From: Mycolicibacterium mageritense | GTDB lineage: Bacteria > Actinomycetota > Actinomycetes > Mycobacteriales > Mycobacteriaceae | Length of the DNA: 64,000 nucleotides | NCBI RefSeq assembly: GCF_010727475.1 | Contig: NZ_AP022567.1 | Location: 124,001-188,000 of the forward strand | Direction of reading: 5' to 3' | In this document: in pieces, positions 1 to 8,518 of the stretch | Position numbering within the stretch: the first letter of the stretch is position 1 | Layout of the letters: each line of letters starts with the position of its first letter | Made by a program: the position numbers and the translations under genes | The notes under the pieces: model-generated | Seen by the model: only the letters and a program-made list of their open reading frames with translations | Databases searched by the model: none | Told to the model about the DNA's origin: nothing

Positions 1-89
1 CAGTACCGCACCGCGCGCTCGGTCGATGAATCGGCCCGTAGCGTTCCACCGAGGCCGACGACGAACGGTGCCTTCTCAGTTGATGTCAT
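1..89 (-). CDS. NADPH-dependent FMN reductase family protein, 5' part only
   Basis: Only the first 29 codons are inside the window; the gene runs off the left edge. The translation begins MTSTEKAPFVVGLGGTLR, which resembles the start of NAD(P)H-dependent FMN reductases (first beta strand followed by a G-G-(T/S)-x-R flavin/phosphate loop). A GAGGAG ribosome-binding site lies just upstream of the ATG. It is the last visible gene of the minus-strand catabolic operon. A flavin reductase would suit the operon, because the luciferase-like monooxygenase encoded at 1895-3205 may need reduced FMN. Family assignment rests on a short N-terminus and is tentative. Confidence 0.55.
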   Translation of the reverse strand, partial: MTSTEKAPFVVGLGGTLRADSSTERAVRY

Positions 90-96
90 GCTCTCC

Positions 97-1077
97 TCAT
101 TTGATCGCGATGGGGTTCACCGGGGAGCCCACGGCACCCGTCACCCGTAACGGTGGTGCGACGAGCTGGAACTCGTAGCGACTGTCGGCGGCACAGTCCG
201 CGGCCAACGCAGCCAGATCCCAGTATTCGCCGAGCATCAGGCCCATGTCCCGCAGGCACAGCATGTGCATCGGCAGGAACGCGCCTTCGACACCGGAGAC
301 CGGATTCTCGACCATCAAGTTGTCGGCGGCGATCGCCGCGACCTCATGGTCGTGCAGCCACGACGCGCACGTCCAGTCCAGCCCGGCGCCGGGCTCGGCG
401 CCGTTTCCGGTCTGCCGGAAACGTTCCCACCAACCTGTGCGGACCACGACGATGTCGCCGCGACGCACCTGAACGCCCTCGCGGCGCGCGGCTTCGTCCA
501 GCTCGGCGGGGGTGATCGGATCGCCCAGCTCGCAGAACGTCTCGACGTCCCGCAGCCGCACGATGTCGAGCAACACTCCACGCGACGTGATGCCCTTGCC
601 GTCCACCTTGTCGATACCGCAGTGGAACGCGCCGGCGCTGGTTACCGAGTCGGCGGGAAATCCGTTGTAGAGCCGGTCCTCGTAGTACACGTGCGACAAC
701 GCGTCCCACTGTGTCGCGGCCTGCAGCGGCATGATGATGAGGTCGTCGTTGAACCGCATCGGGTTGCCCTCGAAGTAGCCGGCCAACTGTCCGGCTGCCG
801 GATTCGCCAGCCATTTCGGCCCGTACTCCAGCAGGGTGCTGGTGTCGCCGCCGTCCACGGTCATCACGTGCGTGGGGTTCTGCCGGAAATGGAACGCACC
901 CTGCGGGCCTGACGAGCCGAAATCGACGCCCAGCGGAAAAACCTTGCCCGCCTTGACCAAGCTTGCGGCCTCCGCCACCTTGTCCGCGGTGATCAAGTTC
1001 AGGGTGCCGAGTTCGTCGTCGTCACCCCAGCGGCCCCAGTTGCGGACGTCGTCGGCGACGCGGCGGAAGTCGCTCAT
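97..1077 (-). CDS. cyclase family protein (kynurenine formamidase-like metal hydrolase)
   Basis: 326 residues starting MSDFRRVADDVRNWGRWG. The sequence contains NWGRWGDDDELGTLNLIT near the N-terminus, a QWDALSHVYY segment (the H-x-x-x-H/D-type metal site region of the cyclase/formamidase family) and RRGDIVVVRTGW, all typical of the putative cyclase family that hydrolyses amides, lactones or cyclic acyl compounds with a divalent metal. The start was chosen because this ATG overlaps the stop of the upstream SDR gene as ATGA; a longer reading frame exists upstream but lies inside the SDR gene. Substrate is unknown. Within this ring-cleavage operon a lactone or ring-opening hydrolase role is a reasonable inference. 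Confidence 0.8.
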   Translation of the reverse strand: MSDFRRVADDVRNWGRWGDDDELGTLNLITADKVAEAASLVKAGKVFPLGVDFGSSGPQGAFHFRQNPTHVMTVDGGDTSTLLEYGPKWLANPAAGQLAGYFEGNPMRFNDDLIIMPLQAATQWDALSHVYYEDRLYNGFPADSVTSAGAFHCGIDKVDGKGITSRGVLLDIVRLRDVETFCELGDPITPAELDEAARREGVQVRRGDIVVVRTGWWERFRQTGNGAEPGAGLDWTCASWLHDHEVAAIAADNLMVENPVSGVEGAFLPMHMLCLRDMGLMLGEYWDLAALAADCAADSRYEFQLVAPPLRVTGAVGSPVNPIAIK

Positions 1078-1898
1078 GTCGGCCACTGTCGAATCCCTTC
1101 CAGGGTTGCGGCGACCCGGGCGGCCACGGCACCGCCGTCGACCCAGATGACCTGTCCGGAAATGTAGCTTGCGGCTTGGCTGTTGAGGAAGGCCAACACC
1201 GAGGCCTGCTCGTCCGGACCGCACACACGGCCCAACAGTTTGGGGAAGGAATCCAGATATCCCTGCCCATACGCACCACGCAACTGGTCGAGTATCGGGG
1301 TGTCGGTCACGCCCGGACCGGTGCAGTTGATCCGGATGCCGCGCTCCCCCAATGCCAGCGCACGCGTCATGCCGTACAGGATGATCGCCTCTTTGGACAA
1401 TCGGTATCCCCCGTCAGCCAGCGCGTCCGGGTTGGCCTGGCACCACGCCACCCCGTCGGCCATCGACGAGGTGGCCAGCAGCCCGGCCGTCTGGGCGGTG
1501 TTGTCCCGGTAGTTCGCCGCGGTCAGCGACGAGACGTTGGCGATCGCGGCGCCGTCGGTCAGCTTCGGCAGCAGGGCCTCGGTGAAGTGCCGCGTGCCGA
1601 GGAAGTTGATGGTCACGACGAGCAACGGGTTACCGATTCCCGACGACACCCCGGCCACGTTGAACAGCGCATCGACGGGCCCGTCGATCGCCGCCACGGC
1701 GTCGTCGATCGACCGGTTGTCCGCGAGGTCCACCTCGATGAACTCCGCGGGCACCGCATCGGGCCGACGCACGTCGAGACCGATGACATGCGCCCCCAGG
1801 CCGGCCAGTTGTGTCGTGAGGTGCGCGCCGATACCGGACGCGCATCCCGTCACAACGGCCCGACGACCGTCGTAGCGCCACACCATATTCGGGCTCAA
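1074..1898 (-). CDS. short-chain dehydrogenase/reductase, 3-alpha-hydroxysteroid dehydrogenase-like
   Basis: 274 residues if the TTG at 1898 is used; this TTG overlaps the stop of the preceding LLM gene (TTGA). An ATG at 1886 would give a protein four residues shorter. The NAD(P) glycine motif TGCASGIG is near residue 20, NVAG follows, and the catalytic Ser (NVSSLTA) and YRLSK are present. About 30 extra residues lie between Ser and Tyr, a layout seen in the 3-alpha-HSD/carbonyl reductase subgroup. It probably oxidises or reduces an alcohol/ketone on the ring substrate of the operon. The exact substrate cannot be read from sequence. Confidence 0.82.
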   Translation of the reverse strand: MSPNMVWRYDGRRAVVTGCASGIGAHLTTQLAGLGAHVIGLDVRRPDAVPAEFIEVDLADNRSIDDAVAAIDGPVDALFNVAGVSSGIGNPLLVVTINFLGTRHFTEALLPKLTDGAAIANVSSLTAANYRDNTAQTAGLLATSSMADGVAWCQANPDALADGGYRLSKEAIILYGMTRALALGERGIRINCTGPGVTDTPILDQLRGAYGQGYLDSFPKLLGRVCGPDEQASVLAFLNSQAASYISGQVIWVDGGAVAARVAATLEGIRQWPT

Positions 1899-3205
1899 CC
1901 CGCCTGCTCGCGTGCGGCTTTCTCCTCTTTCGCCGCCTGGACGCGGCCTTCGTTCATCTCGGCCATGGCCTCGGGGATCTCACTCGCGGTGAACTTGCCG
2001 CCACGGCCGGTGGGCAGACCACCGAACGAGTAGTCCTCGTCGAAGTCCGGGGCGAGCGAAGCTTCGCGGCGGGCCTCGACCTTCTCCAGGATCGGCGCGA
2101 GCCGTCTGGCCTTGGCCGCGACGGCTTTCTCGTCACGTTCGATGAACTCGGGCAGCACCTCCTTGCCCATCAGCTCGATGGACTCCATGGTGCCCTCGTG
2201 GCTGCGGGGGTTCAGCAGCAGGATGATCTCGTCGACGCCACTGTCTTCGTAGCCGCGCAGGAATTCCCGCACGGTGTCCGGTGACCCGATGGCGCCGCGG
2301 CCCGGGCCGTACGCAAGCGTCTGATCCTGTTCGACCTCTTTGAGATAACGCTCCCACACCTTTGTGCGGCCAGGGGTGTGTGCGCCGGTCATGTAGTAGT
2401 GCATGATGCCGAACGAGAAGAAGCCACCGCCCACGCCGAGCCGCTGCACGGCCTGCTCGTCGGTCTTGGCCACCATCATCGAGAGGTCTCCCCCGATGGC
2501 CAGGATGTTGGGGTTCACCAGCGGCGTGACGGGTGCGCCCTTATCCGCGAACTCCTGGTAATAGCCGTCGACGCGCTCCTTGAGCGGTCCGGGGCCGGTG
2601 TAGGCGAAACTCAGTGCGCCGATGGCCTTCTGCGCCGCCATCTGCACCGACGACGGCCGGGTACACGCGACCCACACCGGCGGGTGCGGCTTCTGCGCAG
2701 GCTTGGGGACGACGTTGCGGGCCGGCATCTCGATGTGTTCACCCTTGAAGCCCGTGAACGGCTCCTCGGTCATACAGCGGATCGAGACCTCGAGTGCCTC
2801 TTCCCATTGGGCACGCTTGTCGGCCGGATCGATGCCGAAGCCGCCGAGCTCACCGACCGACGACGATTCCCCGGTGCCGAACTCCACGCGCCCACCGGAG
2901 ATCAGGTCGAGCGTCGAAATGCGTTCGGCGACGCGGGCGGGGTGGTTGACCGCGGGCGGCAGATGCATGATCCCGAAGCCCAGCCGGATGTTCTCGGTGC
3001 GCTGGCTCGCCGCGGCCAGGAAGATCTCGGGCGCGGTCGCGTGACAGTACTCCTCGAGGAAATGGTGTTCGGTGAGCCACACCGTCGAGAATCCGGCCTT
3101 GTCGGCAGCCTCGACCTCGTCGAGCCCGTCGAGGAAAAGCTTCTGCTCGTCGTCGTCGGACCACGGGCGCGGCAGCGCGAACTCGTAGAACAAGGAGATC
3201 TTCAT
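1895..3205 (-). CDS. LLM class flavin-dependent monooxygenase
   Basis: 436 residues beginning MKISLFYEFALPRPW. Bacterial luciferase-like TIM-barrel features are clear: WLTEHHF near residue 45, LGFGIMHLPPAVNHPARVAERISTLD, GRVEFGTGES, and the later PPVWVACTRPSS. Its length exceeds the roughly 350-380 residues common in the family because of a charged C-terminal tail (about residues 390-436). A purine-rich Shine-Dalgarno (GAGGAAGAGG) precedes the ATG. Such enzymes use reduced FMN, supplied by a partner reductase such as the one encoded at the left edge, to hydroxylate or Baeyer-Villiger oxidise a substrate. The TTGA overlap couples its translation to the next SDR. Confidence 0.85.
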   Translation of the reverse strand: MKISLFYEFALPRPWSDDDEQKLFLDGLDEVEAADKAGFSTVWLTEHHFLEEYCHATAPEIFLAAASQRTENIRLGFGIMHLPPAVNHPARVAERISTLDLISGGRVEFGTGESSSVGELGGFGIDPADKRAQWEEALEVSIRCMTEEPFTGFKGEHIEMPARNVVPKPAQKPHPPVWVACTRPSSVQMAAQKAIGALSFAYTGPGPLKERVDGYYQEFADKGAPVTPLVNPNILAIGGDLSMMVAKTDEQAVQRLGVGGGFFSFGIMHYYMTGAHTPGRTKVWERYLKEVEQDQTLAYGPGRGAIGSPDTVREFLRGYEDSGVDEIILLLNPRSHEGTMESIELMGKEVLPEFIERDEKAVAAKARRLAPILEKVEARREASLAPDFDEDYSFGGLPTGRGGKFTASEIPEAMAEMNEGRVQAAKEEKAAREQAG

Positions 3206-3220
3206 GGCTTCCTCTTCCTC

Positions 3221-4960
3221 CTAGGGAATCGTCAATGTGTTGTCTGTCGAAGCGGTATCGACCTGGGCAGCGGCATGTTTGGCGGCGACATAGCCGAATG
3301 TCATGGCCGGCCCGATGGTCGCTCCTGCGCCCGCGTAGCTGCGTCCCATCACCGCGGCCGAGACATTGCCGACCGCGTACAGACCACGCACCACGGTGTC
3401 GTCGTCGCGTAGCACCCGGGCGTGCTCGTCGGTGCGCAAGCCGCCCGAGGTACCCAGGTCGCCCAGGATGATCTGGAACGCGTAGTACGGCGGCTTGCCG
3501 AGCGGTCGCAGGTTCGGGTTGGGCAACGTCGGGTCGCCGTAGTAGTTGTCGTAGGCGCTGTCGCCTCGGTTGAAATCGTCGTCGTGGCCGGCCTGCGCGA
3601 GTTGGTTGAACCGCTCGGCGGTGGCGCGCAGATTCTCTGCCGGGACGTCGATCTTGCGCGCCAACTCATCCCAGCTGTGAGCCTCTTTGACCACACCGGA
3701 TTCCAGCCAGGCGCGTGGCACCTTCCGGCCCGTCGGCACGGGCGCGAACGGCACCTTCGGGATGGGCAGGTGCCCGGCGACGACGTAGCGATGGAATGAG
3801 TCGATGTCGGTGACGAGCCAGCACGGGATGTGGGTCATGCCCGACTGCTGGCCCTTGATCATCGCGTGGGCGAAATCCATGTACGGCGCGGCCTCGTTGA
3901 CGAACCGCCTGCCATCGCCGTTGACCACGAACTGTGCCGGCATCATGCGCTCGTTGAGCATGAACTGAAGGCGCCCGTCCGGCCAGCAGATGGCGGGAAA
4001 CCACCATGCCTCGTCGAGCAGATCTGTTGACCCACCGACCTTTTCCCCGGCCCGGATACCGTCACCGATGGCCGCGGGGTTGCCGAAGCTCCAGTCCTGC
4101 TCCAGCACCGGCAGGTGAACTTTCCGCCAGGCCATGTCGTGGTCGAAGCCGCCAGAAGCCAGGACCACACCGCGCCGGGCCCGGATCCGCAGCGGCCTGC
4201 CGTCACGCTCCACCACCGCACCGATTACCTCGCCGTCGGCGCCCGTGATCAACTCGACCATCGGCGCATCGAGCCACAGCGGAATCCCGTGCTGTTTCAT
4301 GGCCAGGCGCAGCCTGGCCGCCAGAGACTGGCCGATCGCGGCCATCCGGTCTCCGAACACCCGAGCCCGGAACATCCGCCAGATCAGCTTGACGAGTACG
4401 GCCTTGCCGCGCCAGTTCTGCCGCACCTGGTAGAAAAGCCGAAGGTCTTTGGGCGCAAACCAGATTCCCTTCGGGGCGAGCGCAAGCGGCGCCAGCAGGC
4501 GCTGCTCGTCGTCGCCCAGCTTCCGCAGGTCGATCGCGGCGACGTTGATGGTGCTGCCGAGCGCGGAGCCGCCGGGCAGTTCGGGATAGTAGTCGGCATA
4601 GCCGGGCTTCCAGACGAATTCGCACCAGTCACTGGTGCGTTCGAGGAAGTCCATCATCTCCGGGGCGGCCTCGACGTACCGACGCAGCCGGGCGTCGCTG
4701 ACGGCGCCCTCGGTGATCAGCTTGAGGTACTCGAGTACGCCTTCGGGCGAGGGCACATACCCGGCGCGGCGTTGCGCGGGTGCGCCCGGTACCCAGATGC
4801 CGCCACCGGACAGCGCGGTGGAACCCCCGAATCGCGGCGACTTCTCGACGACGACGGTGTCGAGGCCTGCCGCGTCGGCGGTCAGGGCCGCAGTCATCCC
4901 GCCGCCGCCGGAGCCGACGACCAGCAGGTCGACGGTATGGTCGAAGCTCTCTGACGTCAT
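3221..4960 (-). CDS. FAD-dependent dehydrogenase, 3-ketosteroid delta-1-dehydrogenase/fumarate reductase flavoprotein family
   Basis: 579 residues. The N-terminus carries the ADP-binding loop VVGSGGGGM, the GGSTALSGGG motif follows, and the C-terminus has GLYAVGNVSAAVMGRSYAGAGATIGPAMTFGY, the FAD-binding signature of the FAD_binding_2 family that includes KstD. Expected reaction: 1,2-desaturation of a cyclic ketone with electrons passed to an external acceptor. The ATG overlaps the mhpB-like stop as ATGA. A second member of the same family lies divergently at 9259-10872, so two desaturases flank the ring-cleavage genes. Whether either acts on steroids cannot be decided here. Confidence 0.85.
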   Translation of the reverse strand: MTSESFDHTVDLLVVGSGGGGMTAALTADAAGLDTVVVEKSPRFGGSTALSGGGIWVPGAPAQRRAGYVPSPEGVLEYLKLITEGAVSDARLRRYVEAAPEMMDFLERTSDWCEFVWKPGYADYYPELPGGSALGSTINVAAIDLRKLGDDEQRLLAPLALAPKGIWFAPKDLRLFYQVRQNWRGKAVLVKLIWRMFRARVFGDRMAAIGQSLAARLRLAMKQHGIPLWLDAPMVELITGADGEVIGAVVERDGRPLRIRARRGVVLASGGFDHDMAWRKVHLPVLEQDWSFGNPAAIGDGIRAGEKVGGSTDLLDEAWWFPAICWPDGRLQFMLNERMMPAQFVVNGDGRRFVNEAAPYMDFAHAMIKGQQSGMTHIPCWLVTDIDSFHRYVVAGHLPIPKVPFAPVPTGRKVPRAWLESGVVKEAHSWDELARKIDVPAENLRATAERFNQLAQAGHDDDFNRGDSAYDNYYGDPTLPNPNLRPLGKPPYYAFQIILGDLGTSGGLRTDEHARVLRDDDTVVRGLYAVGNVSAAVMGRSYAGAGATIGPAMTFGYVAAKHAAAQVDTASTDNTLTIP

Positions 4961-5898
4961 GTGGGTACCGCCGTCCTGATTGCGAATCCTGCGATCAATT
5001 CCGGTGCCGCCCGGTAGAAGTGGGTGCCGGTCCGGTACGGACCGTGGACCGCCAACGCGGCGAACGCGGCCACCCAGGTGCGGATCTCGTGCGCCGAATT
5101 GCCGGCCTCTGCGGCGATCGCGTCGTTGGACCAGCTGTCGAGTTCGGCGAGCCTGCCGTGGTCGAATATTTCCAGCAGGCGACCGTCCCAGTCAGGGTTC
5201 AACGGCTGCAGTGCGCTGTCCCCGTTGGCGAAGTCACGAGCGGCCTGGCTCACCGCGGTCTGCCGTGCCATACGTTGCTCGGCGGTCATCGGCACGCCGT
5301 GCACGATCCGGTTCAGGGCAGCCGGCGGCGCGGTCGCCAGCGTCGGAACGGGCGGATCATGAGACAGGCCACCGGATCCGAGAACCAGAACCCGCTTGTC
5401 CAGGGTCGCCAGAAAGGCGCCGACCGCGGCCCCCAACACACGTGCCCGCGACAGCGGGCCCAGCGGGGTCGCGACCGAGTTGACGAAGATCGGCACCACC
5501 GGGCGGGCCGTCGCGTCGCCGAAGAGTTCCTGCAGCGGCTGCACGGTGCCGTGGTCGACGTCCATGCTCGACGAGATCGCGACGTCCACGCCGGATTCCC
5601 AGACCGCTTGCGCGCACGCCTGCGCGATGTCTCCTGCGACGTCGAGCGGACCTTCATGCGTCCCGTAGTCTCCGACCGCGCTTGCGGCGGTACCGATGCA
5701 GAATGGCGGCATCAGCCGATAGAAGAACCCGTTGTAATGATCGGGTGAGAACGTCACGACCAATTGCGGGTCGAAGTCGGCGACAAACTTTCGTGCTCCC
5801 GCCAAACCGGATTCGATGTCGTCAAGGAGTTCCCGCGACGGTCCCGGAAGATTGAGCAGTGGGCTGTGGGACATACAGCACAGGGCTACCGACACCAT
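4957..5898 (-). CDS. mhpB: MhpB-type class III extradiol ring-cleavage dioxygenase
   Basis: 313 residues, aligning by eye along its full length with E. coli MhpB (2,3-dihydroxyphenylpropionate 1,2-dioxygenase): CMSHSPLL, FSPDHYNGFFYRLMPPFCIG, DVDHGTVQPLQ, VPIFVNSVATPLGP, RVLVLGSGGLSHDPPVP and HEIRTWVAAFAAL. These segments carry the metal-binding and acid-base histidines of the LigB superfamily. It should open a catechol ring next to a hydroxyl using Fe(II) and O2. The ATG has GGAGG immediately upstream, with a GTG one codon later. The gene begins inside the 3' end of the mhpA-like gene (77-nt overlap), while its own end overlaps the next gene by 4 nt. Confidence 0.9.
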   Translation of the reverse strand: MVSVALCCMSHSPLLNLPGPSRELLDDIESGLAGARKFVADFDPQLVVTFSPDHYNGFFYRLMPPFCIGTAASAVGDYGTHEGPLDVAGDIAQACAQAVWESGVDVAISSSMDVDHGTVQPLQELFGDATARPVVPIFVNSVATPLGPLSRARVLGAAVGAFLATLDKRVLVLGSGGLSHDPPVPTLATAPPAALNRIVHGVPMTAEQRMARQTAVSQAARDFANGDSALQPLNPDWDGRLLEIFDHGRLAELDSWSNDAIAAEAGNSAHEIRTWVAAFAALAVHGPYRTGTHFYRAAPELIAGFAIRTAVPT

Positions 5899-7513
5899 GA
5901 CCTCCTCCCTGCGTCAGCTTGAGCACGTCGAACAACGCGGAGCTCAGTTCCGGCGCGCGTTGCGCGATGTCGGCTCCGGCAATGCAGCGGTCCGGGCGCA
6001 GCACCAGAACCGACTCGGTGTGGACGTCGAACCAGGATTTGAGGGCACCGGTGCGGTCGCCGACGACGACCACGGCCGGATCTTCAGGGGCATCCGCCCC
6101 CGTCCAGTGCAGTTGCGTCTGCGGCCGCGCGGCGATGAACACCGCGCCCAGCGCCTTCCACCGCTCGAACGCCTCGGCACCGAGCAGGGACCGCGGATCG
6201 TTGTTCCAGCACAGCACCGCGAAGCCCGGGCCGACGACATCGTCGAGCAGAACGTCGGAGTGTTCGCGGGTGTCGACCCTGGGCTGGATGAACAACGTGC
6301 CGACGGGCGAGGCTGCGGTGGGCGGCTTCGGGTGATGGACGGCGCCGTGCTCGTAGCGCGGCATGGGTTTGAACCGCATCTCCAGTACATAGCGTTTGAG
6401 CGTCGGCACTACCGAAGCGCCACGAATCATCCTGTCCCGCAATGCTGCAACCCTGCGGTTGGTGGGCGAGATGACGCGGCCCACCATGGTGGACAGGTCG
6501 ATCATGGCGCGAGCATGCTTGCGGCGTTCGACGTCGTAGGTGTCCAGCAACCCGTCGCCGGCCTGGCCGTTGACCACCGCGGCGAGCTTCCAGCCGAGAT
6601 TGGCCGCATCCCGGATGCCGCTGTTGTACCCCTGGCCCTGCCACACCGGCATCAGGTGCGCAGCGTCCCCTGCGAGCAGCATCCGGCCCTCGCGGAACGC
6701 CCCCGCGATGCGCGAGTGGTGGGTGTAGACGCGCCTGCGGATCACGTCCACCTTCTCGGGGTGAGGCACGAACGGAGCGAGCAGGCGCGCCACGAATTCG
6801 GGATCCTCGGCCTGCTCATCGGTTTCGTCGGCATGGATCATGAACTCGAAGCGCCGGATGCCATGGGCGATGGAGATCGAGGCGTACGGCCGGTCAGGGT
6901 CGGCTCCGACCTCACTGTTGGGATGCCCCAGCGGATCGTTCGCGAGATCGATCACCACCCAACGGGTCGCCGAGGTGGTGCCGTCGAACGACACTCCCAT
7001 GAGGTGCCGGGTGGCACTCCGACCGCCGTCACACCCGACCAGGTACCGCGCCCGCACTGTGGGTATGCCGTCAGCGAATTCGACCGTGACGTCGTCGGCC
7101 GACTGGCTTGCCGTTTCCATGCGCCGGCCCCACGCTACCTCGACATGGTCGAACCGGTCCAGGCCCGCCAGCAACTCGGCGTCGACCATGGGCTGGACGA
7201 ATCCGTTGCGCTTGGGCCAGCCGAATCGTGCGTCGGGAGGCGCCATTTCGGCAAGCAGCCGGCGACGGGCGTCGTAGAACCGCAGGATCTGGTTGGGGAC
7301 GGTGTGCGGCAGTATCTGGCCGACCAGCCCGATGGACTGGAACGTGCGCAAGGATTCGTCGTCGAGGCCGACACCGCGGGGGTAGTCGATGAGAGAATCA
7401 CGCTCCTCGACGACGAGCGTGCGGACACCTTGCAGCCCGAGGATGTTCGCAAGGGTCAGCCCGACCGGACCGGCGCCCACGATGACGACGTCGACCTGCT
7501 GTTGGGGTGTCAT
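5822..7513 (-). CDS. mhpA: MhpA-type FAD-dependent aromatic hydroxylase
   Basis: 563 residues from the ATG at 7513, which overlaps the upstream hydrolase stop as ATGA. Flavin monooxygenase hallmarks are all present: GxGxxG in VVIVGAGPVGLTLA near residue 10, the DG motif (YLVGCDGGRSATR), and the GD motif (RMLLAGDAAHLMPVWQGQGYNSG). It matches 3-(3-hydroxyphenyl)propionate hydroxylase, which adds a second ortho hydroxyl using NAD(P)H and O2 and so prepares a catechol for MhpB. The C-terminal domain is thioredoxin-like, as in phenol hydroxylases. The reading frame continues 77 nt into mhpB, adding a Gly/Ser/Pro-rich tail of about 25 residues. Confidence 0.88.
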   Translation of the reverse strand: MTPQQQVDVVIVGAGPVGLTLANILGLQGVRTLVVEERDSLIDYPRGVGLDDESLRTFQSIGLVGQILPHTVPNQILRFYDARRRLLAEMAPPDARFGWPKRNGFVQPMVDAELLAGLDRFDHVEVAWGRRMETASQSADDVTVEFADGIPTVRARYLVGCDGGRSATRHLMGVSFDGTTSATRWVVIDLANDPLGHPNSEVGADPDRPYASISIAHGIRRFEFMIHADETDEQAEDPEFVARLLAPFVPHPEKVDVIRRRVYTHHSRIAGAFREGRMLLAGDAAHLMPVWQGQGYNSGIRDAANLGWKLAAVVNGQAGDGLLDTYDVERRKHARAMIDLSTMVGRVISPTNRRVAALRDRMIRGASVVPTLKRYVLEMRFKPMPRYEHGAVHHPKPPTAASPVGTLFIQPRVDTREHSDVLLDDVVGPGFAVLCWNNDPRSLLGAEAFERWKALGAVFIAARPQTQLHWTGADAPEDPAVVVVGDRTGALKSWFDVHTESVLVLRPDRCIAGADIAQRAPELSSALFDVLKLTQGGGHGVGSPVLYVPQPTAQSSGTVAGTP

Positions 7514-8388
7514 TGCCGCCCCAGCAGGAAGTCGAGGTGCAGTCGGTTGAACGTCTTCGGATCCTCGTACTGCGGCCAGTGTCCACACCCCGGCATGACC
7601 TCGAACCGGGCGCCGGGAATCATCGAGGCGATCCGGCGTCCCTCTGCGACGTCGGCGGTCGGGTCGTCACTGGTCCACACCACCAGAGTGGGCGCGGCGA
7701 TGGACCCGTAGTCATTCTCCCCCAGCAGGTTTCGCGCCCGGATTTCTGGATCCTGCAGTGCCATGATGTCGCTCATGGCCGAGACGAAGCCGGGTTGACG
7801 GTAGACGCGCTGCCGGCTCGCGACGATATCGTCGTAGTCCTTGGACTTGTCGGCCATGAGCCACTTGATACGCGCCTGAACTGTTTCCCAAGAGGGGTTT
7901 TCGGCCGCGGCCATGGACAGCGTGACGATGCGCTTCATCACCTCGGGGTCGGCCTGTGAGCCACCGGCGGTGTTGAGCACGAGCCGGTCGATGCGCTCGG
8001 GGTGATCCACCGCGGCCCGAGCGGCGACCCAGCCACCCAGCGACTCCCCGGAGATGTGGGCGCGGTGCGCACCGACCGCGTCCAGGAACGACATCAGGTG
8101 GCCGACGTAGTGCGCGACCTCCAGGGGATGACCGGGCTTGTCGGTGTACCCGTGCCCGAGCATGTCGATCGACCACGTCGAGAAGTGTTCGGCGTGCGCC
8201 GCGAGATTGCGGACGTACGCCTCGGCGTGCCCTCCTGAGCCGTGCAGCAGAACAAGTGTGGGCAGACTCCGATCACCCGCGTGCAGGTAACGCGTGCGCA
8301 CCCCGCCCGCGTCGAGGTATCCCTGGGAGAACTCGATGCCCTGCAGGTCGCTCCAGACGCTCTCGAATTCGGCAGCCGTGCTTGCCAT
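7510..8388 (-). CDS. mhpC: alpha/beta hydrolase, MhpC-like C-C bond hydrolase of meta-cleavage
   Basis: 292 residues from the ATG at 8388, chosen because GAGGGG lies 5-10 nt upstream; an earlier in-frame start would extend across the promoter palindrome. Motifs: the oxyanion region VLLHGSGGHAEAY, nucleophile elbow ISGESLGGW (Ser), LVVWTSDDPT (Asp) and GCGHWPQYE (His) complete the catalytic triad. The family hydrolyses the 2-hydroxy-6-ketodienoate made by extradiol dioxygenases, fitting its place as the first gene of the operon before mhpA and mhpB. It could also be a more general meta-cleavage hydrolase such as a BphD/HsaD type. Confidence 0.82.
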   Translation of the reverse strand: MASTAAEFESVWSDLQGIEFSQGYLDAGGVRTRYLHAGDRSLPTLVLLHGSGGHAEAYVRNLAAHAEHFSTWSIDMLGHGYTDKPGHPLEVAHYVGHLMSFLDAVGAHRAHISGESLGGWVAARAAVDHPERIDRLVLNTAGGSQADPEVMKRIVTLSMAAAENPSWETVQARIKWLMADKSKDYDDIVASRQRVYRQPGFVSAMSDIMALQDPEIRARNLLGENDYGSIAAPTLVVWTSDDPTADVAEGRRIASMIPGARFEVMPGCGHWPQYEDPKTFNRLHLDFLLGRQ

Positions 8389-8409
8389 GGTCCCCTCTCC
8401 GGAGAGTGC

Positions 8410-8424
8410 GAGAATATTATTCTC
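8410..8424. promoter_or_regulatory. palindrome GAGAATATTATTCTC, candidate operator
   Basis: Inverted repeat GAGAAT-ATT-ATTCTC in the 130-bp region between the divergent mhpC-like and IclR genes. The same 6-bp arms with a 3-bp spacer recur at 12386 and 17545, so this is probably a binding site of a shared regulator. It sits 22 bp upstream of the mhpC-like start codon. Confidence 0.6.
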
Positions 8425-8518
8425 TTTATTCGTAAGCAGTTTGCTCATTTATCGCACGTTGATGTGCATTATTATCAGAGCATCACTCTCACCGAACTGT
8501 CTGTCAAGGAGGGGTGCG

